Numbered from the stretch's first letter, positions 38,806-49,108 are shown. The stretch: 64,000 nucleotides of DNA from Clostridiaceae bacterium Marseille-Q3526 (GCA_018223375.1 JAGTTS010000004.1:262700-326699); one strand, 5' to 3'. Made by a program: numbers and translations. Notes: a model not told the origin generated them from the sequence alone.

Positions 38806-41235
38806 ATGGAACGTACACAACTGACTATACCTGTGGTAGCTCTCCGCGGACTGACGGTGCTGCCGCAGATGATCATTAGTTTTGACATAAGCAGGAAAAA
38901 ATCCATTGCAGCAGTGGAGAAAGCTATGGTGGGGGATCAGAAGATCCTTCTGGTAACCCAGAAGCGGACGGAGGAGATGAATCCGCAGGCTGAGGATCTG
39001 TATCAGATGGGAACCATTGCCATGGTAAAGCAGCTGGTGAAGCTGCCGGGCGGAGTGATCCGCGTCATGGCCGAGGGAGAGGAGAGAGCAGAGCTTTTAT
39101 CTCTGAATGCCGACGGCTCCTACCTGGAAGGCGAGGCGGAGATCCGAGCGACGGAGGAAGAAAATCTGGGGCAGGTTGAGAAAGAGGCCATGATCCGGAT
39201 TGTGAAGGAGAAGCTGGAGGAATACGGCCGGGTGGATCAGACGGCAGCCAGGGAGATTCTGCCGAATCTGCTGGCGATTACAGAGCTTCCTGAGCTGTTA
39301 AACCAGACTGCCGTTCAGTTCCCGTGGGAATATACGGTAAAGCAGCAGGTTCTGGACCAGGTATATCTGACCGGGCAGTATGAGCAGATTGTGAGTATTC
39401 TGCTGACAGAGATCGAAGTATTTCAGGTCAAAAAGGAATTTCAGTCCAAGGTAAAGGCTGCCATTGACAAAAATCAGAAGGATTACATTCTACGAGAGCA
39501 GATGCGGATTATCAGGGAGGAGCTGGGGGAGGATAACCCCATGTCCGACGCTGATGAGCTGAAGGAAAAGCTGGCTTCCCTCAAGGCGGGAAAAGAGGTA
39601 AAGGACAGAATTGCCAAGGAGATCGAGCGGTTTAAGGGGATGCCGGGCGGAAGCCAGGATGCCAACGTGCTCAGAACCTACCTGGAAACTGTGCTGGAGC
39701 TTCCCTGGGATAAGGTGACCCGGGATAATAACGACCTGCGCCATGCGGAGGAGATTCTGAACGAGGATCACTATGGCCTCGAGAAGGTAAAGGAGCGGGT
39801 GTTAGAGTACCTGGCAGTCAGAATTCTGACGAAAAAGGGAACCAGCCCCATTATCTGCCTGGTGGGCCCTCCTGGTACGGGAAAGACGTCCATCGCCAGA
39901 ACGGTAGCCAGAGCGCTGGGAAAAAAATACGTGCGCATCAGCCTGGGAGGCGTTCACGACGAGGCAGAGATCAGAGGCCATAGAAAGACCTATGTGGGAG
40001 CCATGCCAGGCCGCATTGTGGAGGGCTTGAAACAGGCGGGAGTGAAAAATCCCCTGATGTTGTTAGACGAGATTGACAAGGTCAGCAGCGACTACAAGGG
40101 AGACACCTCCTCCGCTCTTCTGGAGGTTCTGGACAGCGAACAGAACGTGAAATTCCGGGATCACTATGTGGAGATTCCGGTGGATCTGTCGGAGGCTCTT
40201 TTTATTGCCACTGCCAACACGACCCAGACGATTCCAGGGCCGCTGTTAGACCGTATGGAGGTAATTGAAGTCAGCAGTTACACGGAGAATGAGAAATTCC
40301 ACATTGGAAAGAATTACCTCATTCCCAAACAGATGGAGCGCCACGGCCTGATGAAAAAGGATTTGTCTGTTTCGGGAGCAGTCCTGGAAAAGATAATCCA
40401 CAATTACACCAGGGAGGCCGGCGTCAGAAACCTGGAGAGGCGGATTGGAGATATCTGCCGGAAGGCGGCCAGAGAGATTCTGGAAGAACAGATGAGAGAG
40501 AAGAGCCGGCAGAAAACAAAGTCTCTCAAGGCAGCGGAGATTAAGACAGAGAAGGCTGATAAGAAAGCTGGAAAAGAAAAAGCTGGACATGAGAAGACAA
40601 TCCGGGTTACGGAGAAAAATCTGGAAAAATACCTGGGACGGGAGAAAATCCAGTTCGAGGACGCATGTGAGACGGATCAGGTGGGAATTGTCCGGGGACT
40701 GGCCTGGACCAGCGTAGGCGGCGATACTCTGGAGATCGAGGTAAACGTCATGCCTGGAAAGGGAGTCCTCCAGCTGACAGGACAGATGGGAGATGTGATG
40801 AAGGAGTCGGCCCAGACGGCTTTAAGCTATGTCCGCTCTGCGGCAGATCAATATGGCGTGAAAAACAGCTATTTTGAGAAGCATGATATCCACATTCATA
40901 TCCCGGAGGGGGCTGTGCCAAAGGATGGACCTTCCGCCGGAATCACCATGGCAGCTGCCATGATGTCAGCTGTGACAAACCGTCTGGTTTCAGCTAAGAC
41001 GGCCATGACAGGAGAGGTGACGCTGCGGGGACGGGTTCTTCCCATCGGAGGCCTGAAGGAGAAGCTTTTGGCAGCCAGAATGGCTCACATAGAGAAGGTT
41101 TTAGTGCCGGCGAAAAACAGGCCGGACGTGGAGGAGTTGTCCAGAGAAATCACAAAGGGCATGGAAATTGTCTTTGTGACGTCCATGGAGGAGGTCTTAA
41201 GGGAAGCTCTGCTTGGAACCGCTGAGAAAAAATAA
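38806..41235 (+). CDS. lon: ATP-dependent protease Lon
   Basis: The 809-residue protease has an N-terminal LAN substrate-binding domain (about 1-200), a coiled-coil linker, the AAA+ core with GPPGTGKTS (about 352) and LLDEIDK, and the C-terminal protease domain with PKDGPSAGIT (catalytic Ser about 708) and the paired Lys near GLKEKLLAA (about 750). A lysine-rich insert of about 35 residues lies between the ATPase and protease domains (about 562-605), longer than in most LonA. It degrades misfolded and regulatory proteins in the cytoplasm. Confidence 0.97.
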   Translation: MERTQLTIPVVALRGLTVLPQMIISFDISRKKSIAAVEKAMVGDQKILLVTQKRTEEMNPQAEDLYQMGTIAMVKQLVKLPGGVIRVMAEGEERAELLSLNADGSYLEGEAEIRATEEENLGQVEKEAMIRIVKEKLEEYGRVDQTAAREILPNLLAITELPELLNQTAVQFPWEYTVKQQVLDQVYLTGQYEQIVSILLTEIEVFQVKKEFQSKVKAAIDKNQKDYILREQMRIIREELGEDNPMSDADELKEKLASLKAGKEVKDRIAKEIERFKGMPGGSQDANVLRTYLETVLELPWDKVTRDNNDLRHAEEILNEDHYGLEKVKERVLEYLAVRILTKKGTSPIICLVGPPGTGKTSIARTVARALGKKYVRISLGGVHDEAEIRGHRKTYVGAMPGRIVEGLKQAGVKNPLMLLDEIDKVSSDYKGDTSSALLEVLDSEQNVKFRDHYVEIPVDLSEALFIATANTTQTIPGPLLDRMEVIEVSSYTENEKFHIGKNYLIPKQMERHGLMKKDLSVSGAVLEKIIHNYTREAGVRNLERRIGDICRKAAREILEEQMREKSRQKTKSLKAAEIKTEKADKKAGKEKAGHEKTIRVTEKNLEKYLGREKIQFEDACETDQVGIVRGLAWTSVGGDTLEIEVNVMPGKGVLQLTGQMGDVMKESAQTALSYVRSAADQYGVKNSYFEKHDIHIHIPEGAVPKDGPSAGITMAAAMMSAVTNRLVSAKTAMTGEVTLRGRVLPIGGLKEKLLAARMAHIEKVLVPAKNRPDVEELSREITKGMEIVFVTSMEEVLREALLGTAEKK

Positions 41236-41286
41236 GACAGGAAAAATGGATGCTCTTCTCAGAGTAAGAGAGAAAAGGAAACGAAA

Positions 41287-41883
41287 ATGATTATAAAAAA
41301 AGTAGATTTGGAGACTGTCTGCGGCATCACCAGCAAGCTTCCGGCCAATACGCAGCCGGAGTTTGCCTTTGCCGGGAAGTCCAACGTAGGGAAATCGTCC
41401 CTGATTAACGCGCTGATGAACCGGAAGGCCTATGCCAGAACGTCGGCTCAGCCGGGAAAAACCCAGACGATCAATTTTTACCACATTAACGACGCCTTCT
41501 ACTATGTGGACCTGCCGGGCTACGGCTATGCCAGGGCCAACCAGGAGGTAAAGGCCAAATGGGGAAAGATGATTGAGAACTATCTTCACAAGTCTCCGAT
41601 GTTAAAATGCGTATTTCTGCTGATTGATATCCGCCATGATCCGTCGGAGAACGACCGCCTCATGTATCAGTGGATTTTAGACCAGGGCTACCGCCCGGTG
41701 ATCATTGCCACCAAGGCGGATAAATTAAAGAGAAGCCAGATAGCCAAACATGTGAAAATGGTGCGGGAGGGACTGTCCATGCAGCCGGAGGACGTTCTGA
41801 TTCCGTTTTCTGCCGAGACGAAGCAGGGAAGGGAAGAGATCTGGGACTATATTGAGAAAACTGCTGCGGAGGAAGAGCAGTAG
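41287..41883 (+). CDS. engB: Ribosome biogenesis GTPase EngB/YsxC
   Basis: The 198-residue GTPase has G1 AGKSNVGKSS (about 33), G2 with TSAQPGKTQT, G3 DLPGYG, G4 TKAD and G5 FSAET. It takes part in assembly of the large ribosomal subunit. The lon-engB order is common in Firmicutes. Its stop codon overlaps the next gene by one base. Confidence 0.96.
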   Translation: MIIKKVDLETVCGITSKLPANTQPEFAFAGKSNVGKSSLINALMNRKAYARTSAQPGKTQTINFYHINDAFYYVDLPGYGYARANQEVKAKWGKMIENYLHKSPMLKCVFLLIDIRHDPSENDRLMYQWILDQGYRPVIIATKADKLKRSQIAKHVKMVREGLSMQPEDVLIPFSAETKQGREEIWDYIEKTAAEEEQ

Positions 41884-43073
41884 TGTTTCATTTGCTGCTT
41901 GGAATCATCTATCTGGCCTTTATTAGCCTCGGCCTTCCCGATTCTCTCCTGGGATCGGCCTGGCCCGTCATGTACCGGGAATTTTCAGTTCCCGTGTCCT
42001 ATGCGGGTGTTATTTCCATGATTATCTCGGCGGGCACCATTTTTTCCAGTCTGCAGAGCGACCGTCTGACCAGGCGGTTCGGCACAGGAAGAGTGACTGC
42101 TGCCAGCGTATGCATGACAGCTGTGTCCCTGCTGGGATTTTCCACCAGCGGCTCCTATCTGGAGCTGTGCCTGTGGGCGGTTCCCTACGGCCTCGGCGCC
42201 GGGAGCGTGGACGCTTCCCTGAATAATTATGTGGCGCTTCACTATACGGGAAGCCATATGAGCTGGCTGCACTGCATGTGGGGCGTAGGAGCCTCCCTGG
42301 GACCGTATATTATGGGGGCTGCGCTGGAAGGCGGCCATGGATGGAATATGGGATACCGCTGTATTGCCGTGCTCCAGTTTGTTCTTCCCGTTGTTCTTGC
42401 AGCCAGTCTTCCTCTGTGGAAAAAGAGGCAGACATCCGGAGAGAAAGCGGCCTGCCTGTCCACAGAGGCAGGCCGCAGGCCCCTGTCCATTGGCGGGATT
42501 GTCAGGCTCCCAGGTGCAAAAGAGATTCTGGCGGCCTTTTTCTGCTACAGCGCTCTGGAGCAGACGGCGGGACTTTGGGCTGGCAGCTATCTGGTGCTGT
42601 GCAGGGGAATTTCAGCAGAGGCGGCGGCCGGTTTTGTCAGCCTGTTTTTCCTTGGAATTACGGCGGGAAGAGCGATCAGCGGCTTTCTGACTATGAAGCT
42701 GGGGGATACCCGGATGATACGCCTTGGCGAAGCTGTGATTTTTCTGGGAATTCTCTGCCTTTTCCTGCCCTTTGGGAGCAGAGCCGCGTCAGCGGGCCTG
42801 ATTCTCACCGGACTGGGATGCGCTCCTATCTATCCGTCTATCATTCATTCTACGCCGGAGCATTTCGGAGCAGACAAATCCCAGGCAGTCATCGGCGTGC
42901 AGATGGCCTTCGCCTATGTGGGAAGCCTCAGCATGCCGCCTCTGTTCGGCGTGATTGCCAGCCATGTAAGCGCGGCTTTATTTCCCGTTTTTCTGATTGT
43001 CATCCTGGCACTGATGGCTGTTCTGCATGAAAAGATGCTGGCATCGGTGCGCGAAGGGAAACATAAAAAATAG
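41883..43073 (+). CDS. Major facilitator superfamily transporter
   Basis: The 396-residue protein has about 12 hydrophobic segments and MFS loop motifs such as SDRLTRRFGTGRV after the second span. The N-terminal start is GTG at 41883 (read as Met), overlapping the engB stop codon. GAGSVDASLNNYVALHYTG and SWLHCMWGVGASLGPYI resemble the FucP/YfkF-like group that takes up sugars or exports small molecules; the substrate is not evident. A perfect palindrome follows the stop codon. Confidence 0.85.
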   Translation: MFHLLLGIIYLAFISLGLPDSLLGSAWPVMYREFSVPVSYAGVISMIISAGTIFSSLQSDRLTRRFGTGRVTAASVCMTAVSLLGFSTSGSYLELCLWAVPYGLGAGSVDASLNNYVALHYTGSHMSWLHCMWGVGASLGPYIMGAALEGGHGWNMGYRCIAVLQFVLPVVLAASLPLWKKRQTSGEKAACLSTEAGRRPLSIGGIVRLPGAKEILAAFFCYSALEQTAGLWAGSYLVLCRGISAEAAAGFVSLFFLGITAGRAISGFLTMKLGDTRMIRLGEAVIFLGILCLFLPFGSRAASAGLILTGLGCAPIYPSIIHSTPEHFGADKSQAVIGVQMAFAYVGSLSMPPLFGVIASHVSAALFPVFLIVILALMAVLHEKMLASVREGKHKK

Positions 43074-43093
43074 CGTCAGTGTACACTGACGCT
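43072..43093. repeat. Perfect 22-bp palindrome
   Basis: AGCGTCAGTG and its mirror CACTGACGCT meet at a central TA, overlapping the stop codon of the transporter. It has no loop, so it is a poor hairpin but a good dimer-binding site. Confidence 0.6.
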
Positions 43094-43102
43094 GGCTTCA
43101 AA

Positions 43103-43156
43103 AAAAGAACAGCTGTCCAGGCTGCCTTAAAAAGCGGCCGGAATGGCTGTTCTTTT
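43103..43156 (+). terminator. Terminator after the transporter gene
   Basis: AAAAGAACAGC (43103-43113) pairs with GCTGTTCTTTT (43146-43156) with a weaker inner stem; it can serve the convergent genes on both sides. Confidence 0.75.
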
Positions 43157-43176
43157 CTTTTGGTGAGAGACGCGCG

Positions 43177-43389
43177 CTATGGACGGCGCGCATTTTTTTC
43201 CTGCAGGGCCTTTATTTTCGCATATTCCTCCGCTGCCCGGTTCAGGATGGCGAAAACAGCTGCCGGAAGGAAGAGGAAGATGAAACACTTCCGCTTAAAT
43301 ATCTGATACCGCCTTCTGGCCTGGCTGAAATCGCCCCGGATGAGATCGCGGAGGCGTACAGGCTCCGGTTTTGTCCGTGTTCGAAACAT
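43177..43389 (-). CDS. Small single-span membrane protein (70 aa)
   Basis: The 70-residue protein has a basic N-terminus, one hydrophobic segment at about residues 33-46 (CFIFLFLPAAVFAIL) and a charged tail. The start at 43389 has AGGAGGAAT ahead of it. It lies 26 bp downstream of the DUF4364 gene, on the same strand. Function unknown. Confidence 0.65.
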   Translation of the reverse strand: MFRTRTKPEPVRLRDLIRGDFSQARRRYQIFKRKCFIFLFLPAAVFAILNRAAEEYAKIKALQEKNARRP

Positions 43390-43415
43390 GGGATTCCTCC
43401 TGTACCGGTCCCCTG

Positions 43416-43952
43416 TTAAGGCTTGACCGGCTTGTCGCTCATCAGAGATTTCATAATAAAGGAGTAAATCTCCTGGCTTTTGCCTTTCCAGTGATTGCAC
43501 ATGCTCTCCGCCTGTTCCTTGTCAGGCACGGAGACGTCAAGGCTGATCAGGACGTTTTTCCCCTCCCGCACCTCACAGTGAACGGTGTAATCCTGATTGG
43601 TGGATTTATAGAAATCAGAGATAAAACCGGCCTCGTCCCGCATCCGGAATTTGTTCTCCTTCAGGTACTCGTTCATGTCCTCCACAATAGCGGGGGAAAT
43701 GGTTTTTCCAAAGAAATCCAGCGTATCCTCCCCCTCCGGGGTAATCTCGTAGCGGGTGCTGTTGTGAACCGTCTCCTGGCGGATGAGTCCTGCGTCCAGC
43801 AGGTCGTTTAAGGCCTGCTGAAGCGTAAAGTAGCTTGTATAGTCCCGATCCAGGAAGAAGCTGGAAAGCTGGGCGTTTGTCAGAGGAAAATTTACCTGTT
43901 TCAGCATGTACAGATTCATCAGCTTGTATAATGTCATTGGTTCAGCTAACAT
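43416..43952 (-). CDS. DUF4364 protein, winged-helix type
   Basis: The 178-residue protein matches the DUF4364 pattern. The first 75 residues form a winged helix (TNAQLSSFFLDRDYTSYFTLQQALNDL, read in parts, then YEITPEGEDTLDFF), resembling PadR/MarR readers. The C-terminal part is a small alpha/beta domain. It is probably a transcription regulator, but its targets are unknown. It lies divergently placed between small genes and malic enzyme on the same strand. Confidence 0.8.
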   Translation of the reverse strand: MLAEPMTLYKLMNLYMLKQVNFPLTNAQLSSFFLDRDYTSYFTLQQALNDLLDAGLIRQETVHNSTRYEITPEGEDTLDFFGKTISPAIVEDMNEYLKENKFRMRDEAGFISDFYKSTNQDYTVHCEVREGKNVLISLDVSVPDKEQAESMCNHWKGKSQEIYSFIMKSLMSDKPVKP

Positions 43953-43989
43953 AGCAAAACTCCTTTAAAGAAAAACTGATTGGGGCAGG

Positions 43990-45141
43990 CTAACGGATAT
44001 GCTCCTTTACAGCCTGGCTGACCGCGTCGGCCACTCTCGGATCAAAGGCAGCCGGAAGAATATTGACGTCGCTTAATTCCTCCTCAGATACCAGGGAAGC
44101 GATGGCCTCGGCCGCCGCTAATTTCATCTCCTCTGTGATGGCGCAGGCCCGTCCCTCTAAAGCGCCCCGGAAAATGCCAGGGAAGATCAGGACGTTATTA
44201 ACCTGGTTGGGGAAGTCAGAACGTCCGGTTCCAACGACTCTGGCTCCTGCCTCTCTGGCTAGATCCGGCATGATCTCAGGAACCGGATTGGCCATGGCGA
44301 AGAGAATCGCGTCATGGTTCATGGAAGCGACCATCTCAGGCGTCACGATGCCTGGAGCGGAGACTCCCACAAAGATATCCGCGCTCTTTAAGGCGTCTGC
44401 CAGGCTTCCGGTCCGCTTTCCGAGATTGGTCACTTTGGCCATCTTTTCCTGCATCCAGTTGAGACCCTCCATGCCCTCGCAGATCATGCCCGCCTTGTCG
44501 CAGAGGGTGATATTCTGAAAACCGTATGTAAGGAGTAGCTTTGTGATGGCGATTCCCGCGCTGCCCGCGCCGTTTACAACGACCTGGGCTGTCTCCTTCT
44601 TCTTTCCCGTTACCTTTAAGGCGTTGATAATGCCGGCCAGCACTACGATTGCAGTGCCGTGCTGATCATCGTGGAAAACAGGGATGGAGAGGCGCTCTTT
44701 TAAGCGCTCCTCAATTTCAAAGCACCGGGGAGCGGAGATATCCTCCAGGTTGATGCCGCCGAAAGCAGGAGCAATGCGGACAACGGTCTCAATAATTTCC
44801 TCTGTGTCCTGGGTGTCCAGGCAGATGGGGAAGGCGTTGATCCCGCCGAACTCCTTGAAGAGGACGGCTTTGCCTTCCATAACCGGCATGGCTGCCAGCG
44901 GTCCGATATTTCCCAGGCCCAGAACGGCGCTTCCGTCGGATACCACGGCTACGGTGTTGGATTTGATCGTGTATGTGTAGGCTGCCTCCGGATTCTCGGC
45001 GATCACCTTGCATGGCTCCGCCACGCCGGGCGTGTAGGCCAGAGCTAAATCCTCGCGGCTTTTAACGGCTGCCTTGGAGACGGTCTCAATTTTTCCATTC
45101 CACTCCTCATGGAGTTTCAGAGCTTTTTCACTGTTTGTCAT
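43990..45141 (-). CDS. NAD(P)-dependent malic enzyme
   Basis: The 383-residue enzyme decarboxylates malate to pyruvate with reduction of NAD(P). Seen are LAYTPGVAEPCK (substrate-binding, about 32), FHDDQHGTA (metal-binding Asp pair, about 155) and the dinucleotide motif VVNGAGSAGIA (about 188). The length is that of the short bacterial form without the phosphotransacetylase-like domain. It has its own ribosome site (AAAGGGAT). Confidence 0.94.
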   Translation of the reverse strand: MTNSEKALKLHEEWNGKIETVSKAAVKSREDLALAYTPGVAEPCKVIAENPEAAYTYTIKSNTVAVVSDGSAVLGLGNIGPLAAMPVMEGKAVLFKEFGGINAFPICLDTQDTEEIIETVVRIAPAFGGINLEDISAPRCFEIEERLKERLSIPVFHDDQHGTAIVVLAGIINALKVTGKKKETAQVVVNGAGSAGIAITKLLLTYGFQNITLCDKAGMICEGMEGLNWMQEKMAKVTNLGKRTGSLADALKSADIFVGVSAPGIVTPEMVASMNHDAILFAMANPVPEIMPDLAREAGARVVGTGRSDFPNQVNNVLIFPGIFRGALEGRACAITEEMKLAAAEAIASLVSEEELSDVNILPAAFDPRVADAVSQAVKEHIR

Positions 45142-45319
45142 AATGCGATCCCTTTCTTTTCTGAGATTTTATTCCTGATAATATCTATCATATCAAGTTT
45201 ATTTTCTGAAATCAAGCCTTTGCCAAAAAGTCGATTTTATGTAGTGTAATTGAAAGGAAAGTATGCTAAAATAGAAAACAGATTTTGGAAGCAATACGAA
45301 TACTGCAGGTGAGAATGCT

Positions 45320-48300
45320 ATGAGAGAACGAATCAACCGGCTGGCCATAGGCATTGTGGATACATCAAAACCAAAGGTGATCTGGACGCCGGATGCGATA
45401 GAAGAGACAATCAGAACAAATACAACGGTAAGAAGAGAACTGTTTATCGGAACCGAGGGCGGAGGAAGCGTCAAGGGACTGGCGTATTCCACCAGCGACA
45501 GAGTCCGGATCTTTGCGGATCACGCGTCCTTTGGCGGAGTGAGGAACCGGATCGCTTATGAGGTGGACACTTCCTTTATGGAGGCTGGTGATGAGATTGA
45601 CGGAATGTTCAATCTGGTCACCAGCTGCGGAGAGATAGAAATTCCCTATGTGTTTTATGTGGATCTGGCTGCGTCGGGAAGCGTGCTGAGCAGCCTTAAG
45701 ACGCCGGAGGATTTTGCCAGACTGGCGGGGAGAGACGGAGATACGGCTCTCAGGCTGCTAGATTATCCTGATTTTGCAGAAGCGCCCTTTATGCAGGATC
45801 CCCATGTGCGGGCGGTATACGAGGGGCTGAAGGGACACGGCAGCAGGCAGTGCTTTCTGGAAGAATTTCTGAATGGGCTCGGAGTAAAGGAGCCCTTCTG
45901 TATTTTTTTCGATGAAGAGCAGAAAACCTACGAGAATCCGTCCGGCCATATTCAGGACTCCATTGAGATTAAGAGCAGAGGGTGGGGATATATCTGCCTG
46001 GAAGCAGAGGCAGACGGAGATTTTATCCACCTGTTAAAGCGCACCGTGACTCAGGAAGACTTTAAAAACGGAGTATGCTCTCTTCCGTTTCAGATTTTGT
46101 CAGAAAACCTTCACGGGGGAAGGAATTACGGCGCTGTCTTTGTGACGGCCGCCGGGGAGACGCACAAGATTTCCATTTCCGTGACAGTGGGAGGCGAGAA
46201 GGCCCAGAAAAGCATTTCCTTCCGGGAGGATCTGAGAAATTATATGGAGCTGCGGCTGCAGTACGAGGCTCTCGCAGAGCCGTCTTACGAGTCTGGCGGC
46301 GAGGGAGAAGAGGAACAGGAGGAGAACCAGACCAGGCAGACAGGCAGGAAGAAGAAAAAGCCTGAGGTTAAGGACGAGAGAACGCTTAGCCAGAGGCGTC
46401 TGGCTTCTTCTATGGGACGTCTGCTGTCCCAGATGAAAATTTCCTATGAAGACAGCGCGGTCCGCCTGCTGGAGGCGGAGCACCTTTTGGCTGTGGGGCG
46501 CAGAGACCGGGCTCAGGCTATCCTGGATTCTGTCAGGGAACAGATCCTCGCGGAGCGTGACAGCAGAGTTATGAACTATCTGCTGTTCCAGTATATCCAG
46601 GTTTCCCTGTCAGGCGACGAGGCGCAGAGAGACGCTCTCCTGAGGCTGCTGCGCCGCCATCTGGCGGCAGAACCGGGAAACTTCTATTTATATATGATGA
46701 TTCTCCGTCTGGATCCGGAGCTGGCCGCCAGCCCGGCCGCCGTCTATGCAGATCTGCGCAGACAATTCAGAGAGGGAGCCGCCAGCCCGTTCCTGTTTCT
46801 GGAAGCCTGCAGAATTCTGGCGAAGGAACCGGAGTTTCTGAGGAATATGGAGCCCTTTGAGTCCCATGTGATCTATTTTGGAGCCAGAAGAGGACTGCTG
46901 TCTGAGGAAACGGCTCTGGCCGCGGCAGATGTGATTGACAGGAAAAAGGAATTTTGGCCCTTTGGGCTTAAAATACTGACAGCTCTTTATGCCCAGTTCG
47001 AGAATACGGAGATCCTTTCCGCTGTCTGTGCCATGCTGATCCGCGGGGGATGCCGGGAAAACAAGTATTTTCCATGGTACGAAAAGGGCGTAGAGGCAAA
47101 GCTGGCTCTGACAAAGCTCTACGAGTACTATCTGTACTGCCTTCCGGAAAATTACGAAAAGCCTCTTTCCAGGGAAATGCTTCTCTATTTTTCTTATGGA
47201 AATGAACTGAATGAGAAGGGAAAGGCCAGACTGTACCGGAATGTGCTGGAATTTTACCGGGATGACGAGTCGATGTTCCGGTTTTATGAGAGGGAAATTG
47301 AAAAATTCGCTCTTTCCCAGCTGTTTGCGGGAAAGATCAGCAGAGATCTGGCGGTGATTTACAAAACGGTGATTTACCCGGATGTGGTGGACCGGCAGCT
47401 GGCCAGGGTGCTTCCGTCTGTGCTGAAATCCAACTGCATTACGGTGAAGGACAGCCGTATCCGGTATGTCATAGTGCGCCATGAGGAGCTGACGACAGAG
47501 GATGCCTATCCTTTGACAGAGCAGACCGCCTATGTGCCTCTTTTTTCCAGCCGCGATATCCTGATGTTCCAGGACGAGGCTGGGAACCGGTTTATGAGCA
47601 CGCCTTACGAGACGTCTGCGGCCATGGAAGGAGAAGAACTGGCTAAGCGGTGCTTTCAGGTGTATCCGGAGCATCCGAGCCTGCTGTTAAATGCCTGCCA
47701 GAGGGCTCTTGACCGGGAGGAGAAGGAGAGAGCGGGAGCGGTTGGATCCATGACGGAAAACGAGGAGGAAATCCTTGTGAAAGCGCTTTCAGAGCCGTCG
47801 CTTTACCCGATTTACAGGAAAAAGATTATGTCTGCCCTGATCCGGCGCTATGTGGACAGTCTGGCCCTGGGCGGACAGGGAGACAGAGAGAGGGCGGCTG
47901 CCTTCCTGCTGGCTGCTGACAAGGATTCCATAAGCCCTGATGAGAGAGCGCAGATTATGAAAGCGCTGATTGCCCAGGGCTGCTATTCAGAGGCATACGA
48001 TATGCTGTGCCGATATGGAAGCGAACGGCTGGAGACGGCTGAACTGAAAAAGCTGGTTGTAAAAATGCTGTTAGAGAGCCTGATGCGGGAGGATGAGCGC
48101 CTGTTAAATCTTTCTTTCCAGATTTTCCAGGAGGGCAGAGCGGACGGCGCTATTCTCAGCTATCTGTGCGAATACTTTAACGGAACGGTGGATCAGATGT
48201 TCTGCATTCTGCTGGCGGCTGTCAGAGATCAGGCGGATACCGCAGATATGGAAGAGCGGCTGCTCTGCCAGATGCTGTTTACCGGCTGCACAGAAAAGAT

Positions 48301-49021
48301 AGACCGGGTGTTTGACCTGTACGCATCCAGGAAAAAGACCAGGGAAATGATTGTAAAGGCCTATTTTACCGTAAAGTGCATCGAGTATTTTATGGAGGAA
48401 AAACCGGCTCAGGACAAAGTGTTCGCCTACCTGGAGGGAGCGGTCTACAACAGCTCCGACCGGGACCGGATCCCGGATATTTACCTGCTGGCCCTGACCA
48501 AGTATTACGCTTCTCTGCCGTCTCTCACGAAGGAGCAGGAGGAGCTGTGCAGAGCGGTTACAGAGGTGCTGTTGGAGGCTGGCATGGAATTTGCCTATTT
48601 TAAAGAATTATCCAGGTTTGCGGCTGTGCCGGAACGGCTTCTCGACAAAGAGATGATCGAATTCCACGGGGAAAAGGATTCAGATCCTGTGCTGATGGTG
48701 CGCGTGCTTCCAGAGGAGCAGGAGTTTGTCTGCGAGGAGATGAAGGAAGTTTACAAGGGCATTTTCGTGCGGGAAAAGGTGGTTTTTGAGGGGGAGGTCC
48801 TGGAGTACCAGATTTACAGGAAACGGGGGGATCAGGCCCCTGCCGTTTCCGGAAGCCTGGAGCGCAGAGAGCCGCCGGTAAAGCGGGAGGGAACGCGCTT
48901 TGCGCTTCTCAACCAGATGGGACTGAGCTTTGACATGAAAAATGAAAATACCCTGAGAAGCCAGATGGAGGAGTACCTGACGGCTGACGCTGTTTCCCAG
49001 GCGCTGTTCGGACTTCTCTAA
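45320..49021 (+). CDS. Giant solenoid protein, DUF5717 type
   Basis: The 1233-residue cytoplasmic protein has no signal peptide or membrane span. Its N-terminal region (about 1-300) is beta-rich, followed by a charged linker (about 325-360: EEEQEENQTRQTGRKKKK) and a long alpha-helical solenoid to about 1130 with TPR-like helix pairs, then a short beta-rich end. This matches my memory of the DUF5717 family of Lachnospiraceae. It heads an operon with an actin/Hsp70-like protein and a TPR-like protein. The solenoid suggests a scaffold; the function is unknown. Confidence 0.7.
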   Translation: MRERINRLAIGIVDTSKPKVIWTPDAIEETIRTNTTVRRELFIGTEGGGSVKGLAYSTSDRVRIFADHASFGGVRNRIAYEVDTSFMEAGDEIDGMFNLVTSCGEIEIPYVFYVDLAASGSVLSSLKTPEDFARLAGRDGDTALRLLDYPDFAEAPFMQDPHVRAVYEGLKGHGSRQCFLEEFLNGLGVKEPFCIFFDEEQKTYENPSGHIQDSIEIKSRGWGYICLEAEADGDFIHLLKRTVTQEDFKNGVCSLPFQILSENLHGGRNYGAVFVTAAGETHKISISVTVGGEKAQKSISFREDLRNYMELRLQYEALAEPSYESGGEGEEEQEENQTRQTGRKKKKPEVKDERTLSQRRLASSMGRLLSQMKISYEDSAVRLLEAEHLLAVGRRDRAQAILDSVREQILAERDSRVMNYLLFQYIQVSLSGDEAQRDALLRLLRRHLAAEPGNFYLYMMILRLDPELAASPAAVYADLRRQFREGAASPFLFLEACRILAKEPEFLRNMEPFESHVIYFGARRGLLSEETALAAADVIDRKKEFWPFGLKILTALYAQFENTEILSAVCAMLIRGGCRENKYFPWYEKGVEAKLALTKLYEYYLYCLPENYEKPLSREMLLYFSYGNELNEKGKARLYRNVLEFYRDDESMFRFYEREIEKFALSQLFAGKISRDLAVIYKTVIYPDVVDRQLARVLPSVLKSNCITVKDSRIRYVIVRHEELTTEDAYPLTEQTAYVPLFSSRDILMFQDEAGNRFMSTPYETSAAMEGEELAKRCFQVYPEHPSLLLNACQRALDREEKERAGAVGSMTENEEEILVKALSEPSLYPIYRKKIMSALIRRYVDSLALGGQGDRERAAAFLLAADKDSISPDERAQIMKALIAQGCYSEAYDMLCRYGSERLETAELKKLVVKMLLESLMREDERLLNLSFQIFQEGRADGAILSYLCEYFNGTVDQMFCILLAAVRDQADTADMEERLLCQMLFTGCTEKIDRVFDLYASRKKTREMIVKAYFTVKCIEYFMEEKPAQDKVFAYLEGAVYNSSDRDRIPDIYLLALTKYYASLPSLTKEQEELCRAVTEVLLEAGMEFAYFKELSRFAAVPERLLDKEMIEFHGEKDSDPVLMVRVLPEEQEFVCEEMKEVYKGIFVREKVVFEGEVLEYQIYRKRGDQAPAVSGSLERREPPVKREGTRFALLNQMGLSFDMKNENTLRSQMEEYLTADAVSQALFGLL

Positions 49022-49108
49022 CCTAACAGAGAGGCAGAAGCAGACGGGGAAGGGCAGACAGGGAAAATGGACAGGATCAAGTAATAGAAGAAAGGGGCTT
49101 GCTGAGAG

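Noticed and set aside
46688..47674. 328-codon open frame on the minus strand
   Set aside because: Antisense shadow of the DUF5717-type gene caused by high GC at third positions; composition is not protein-like.
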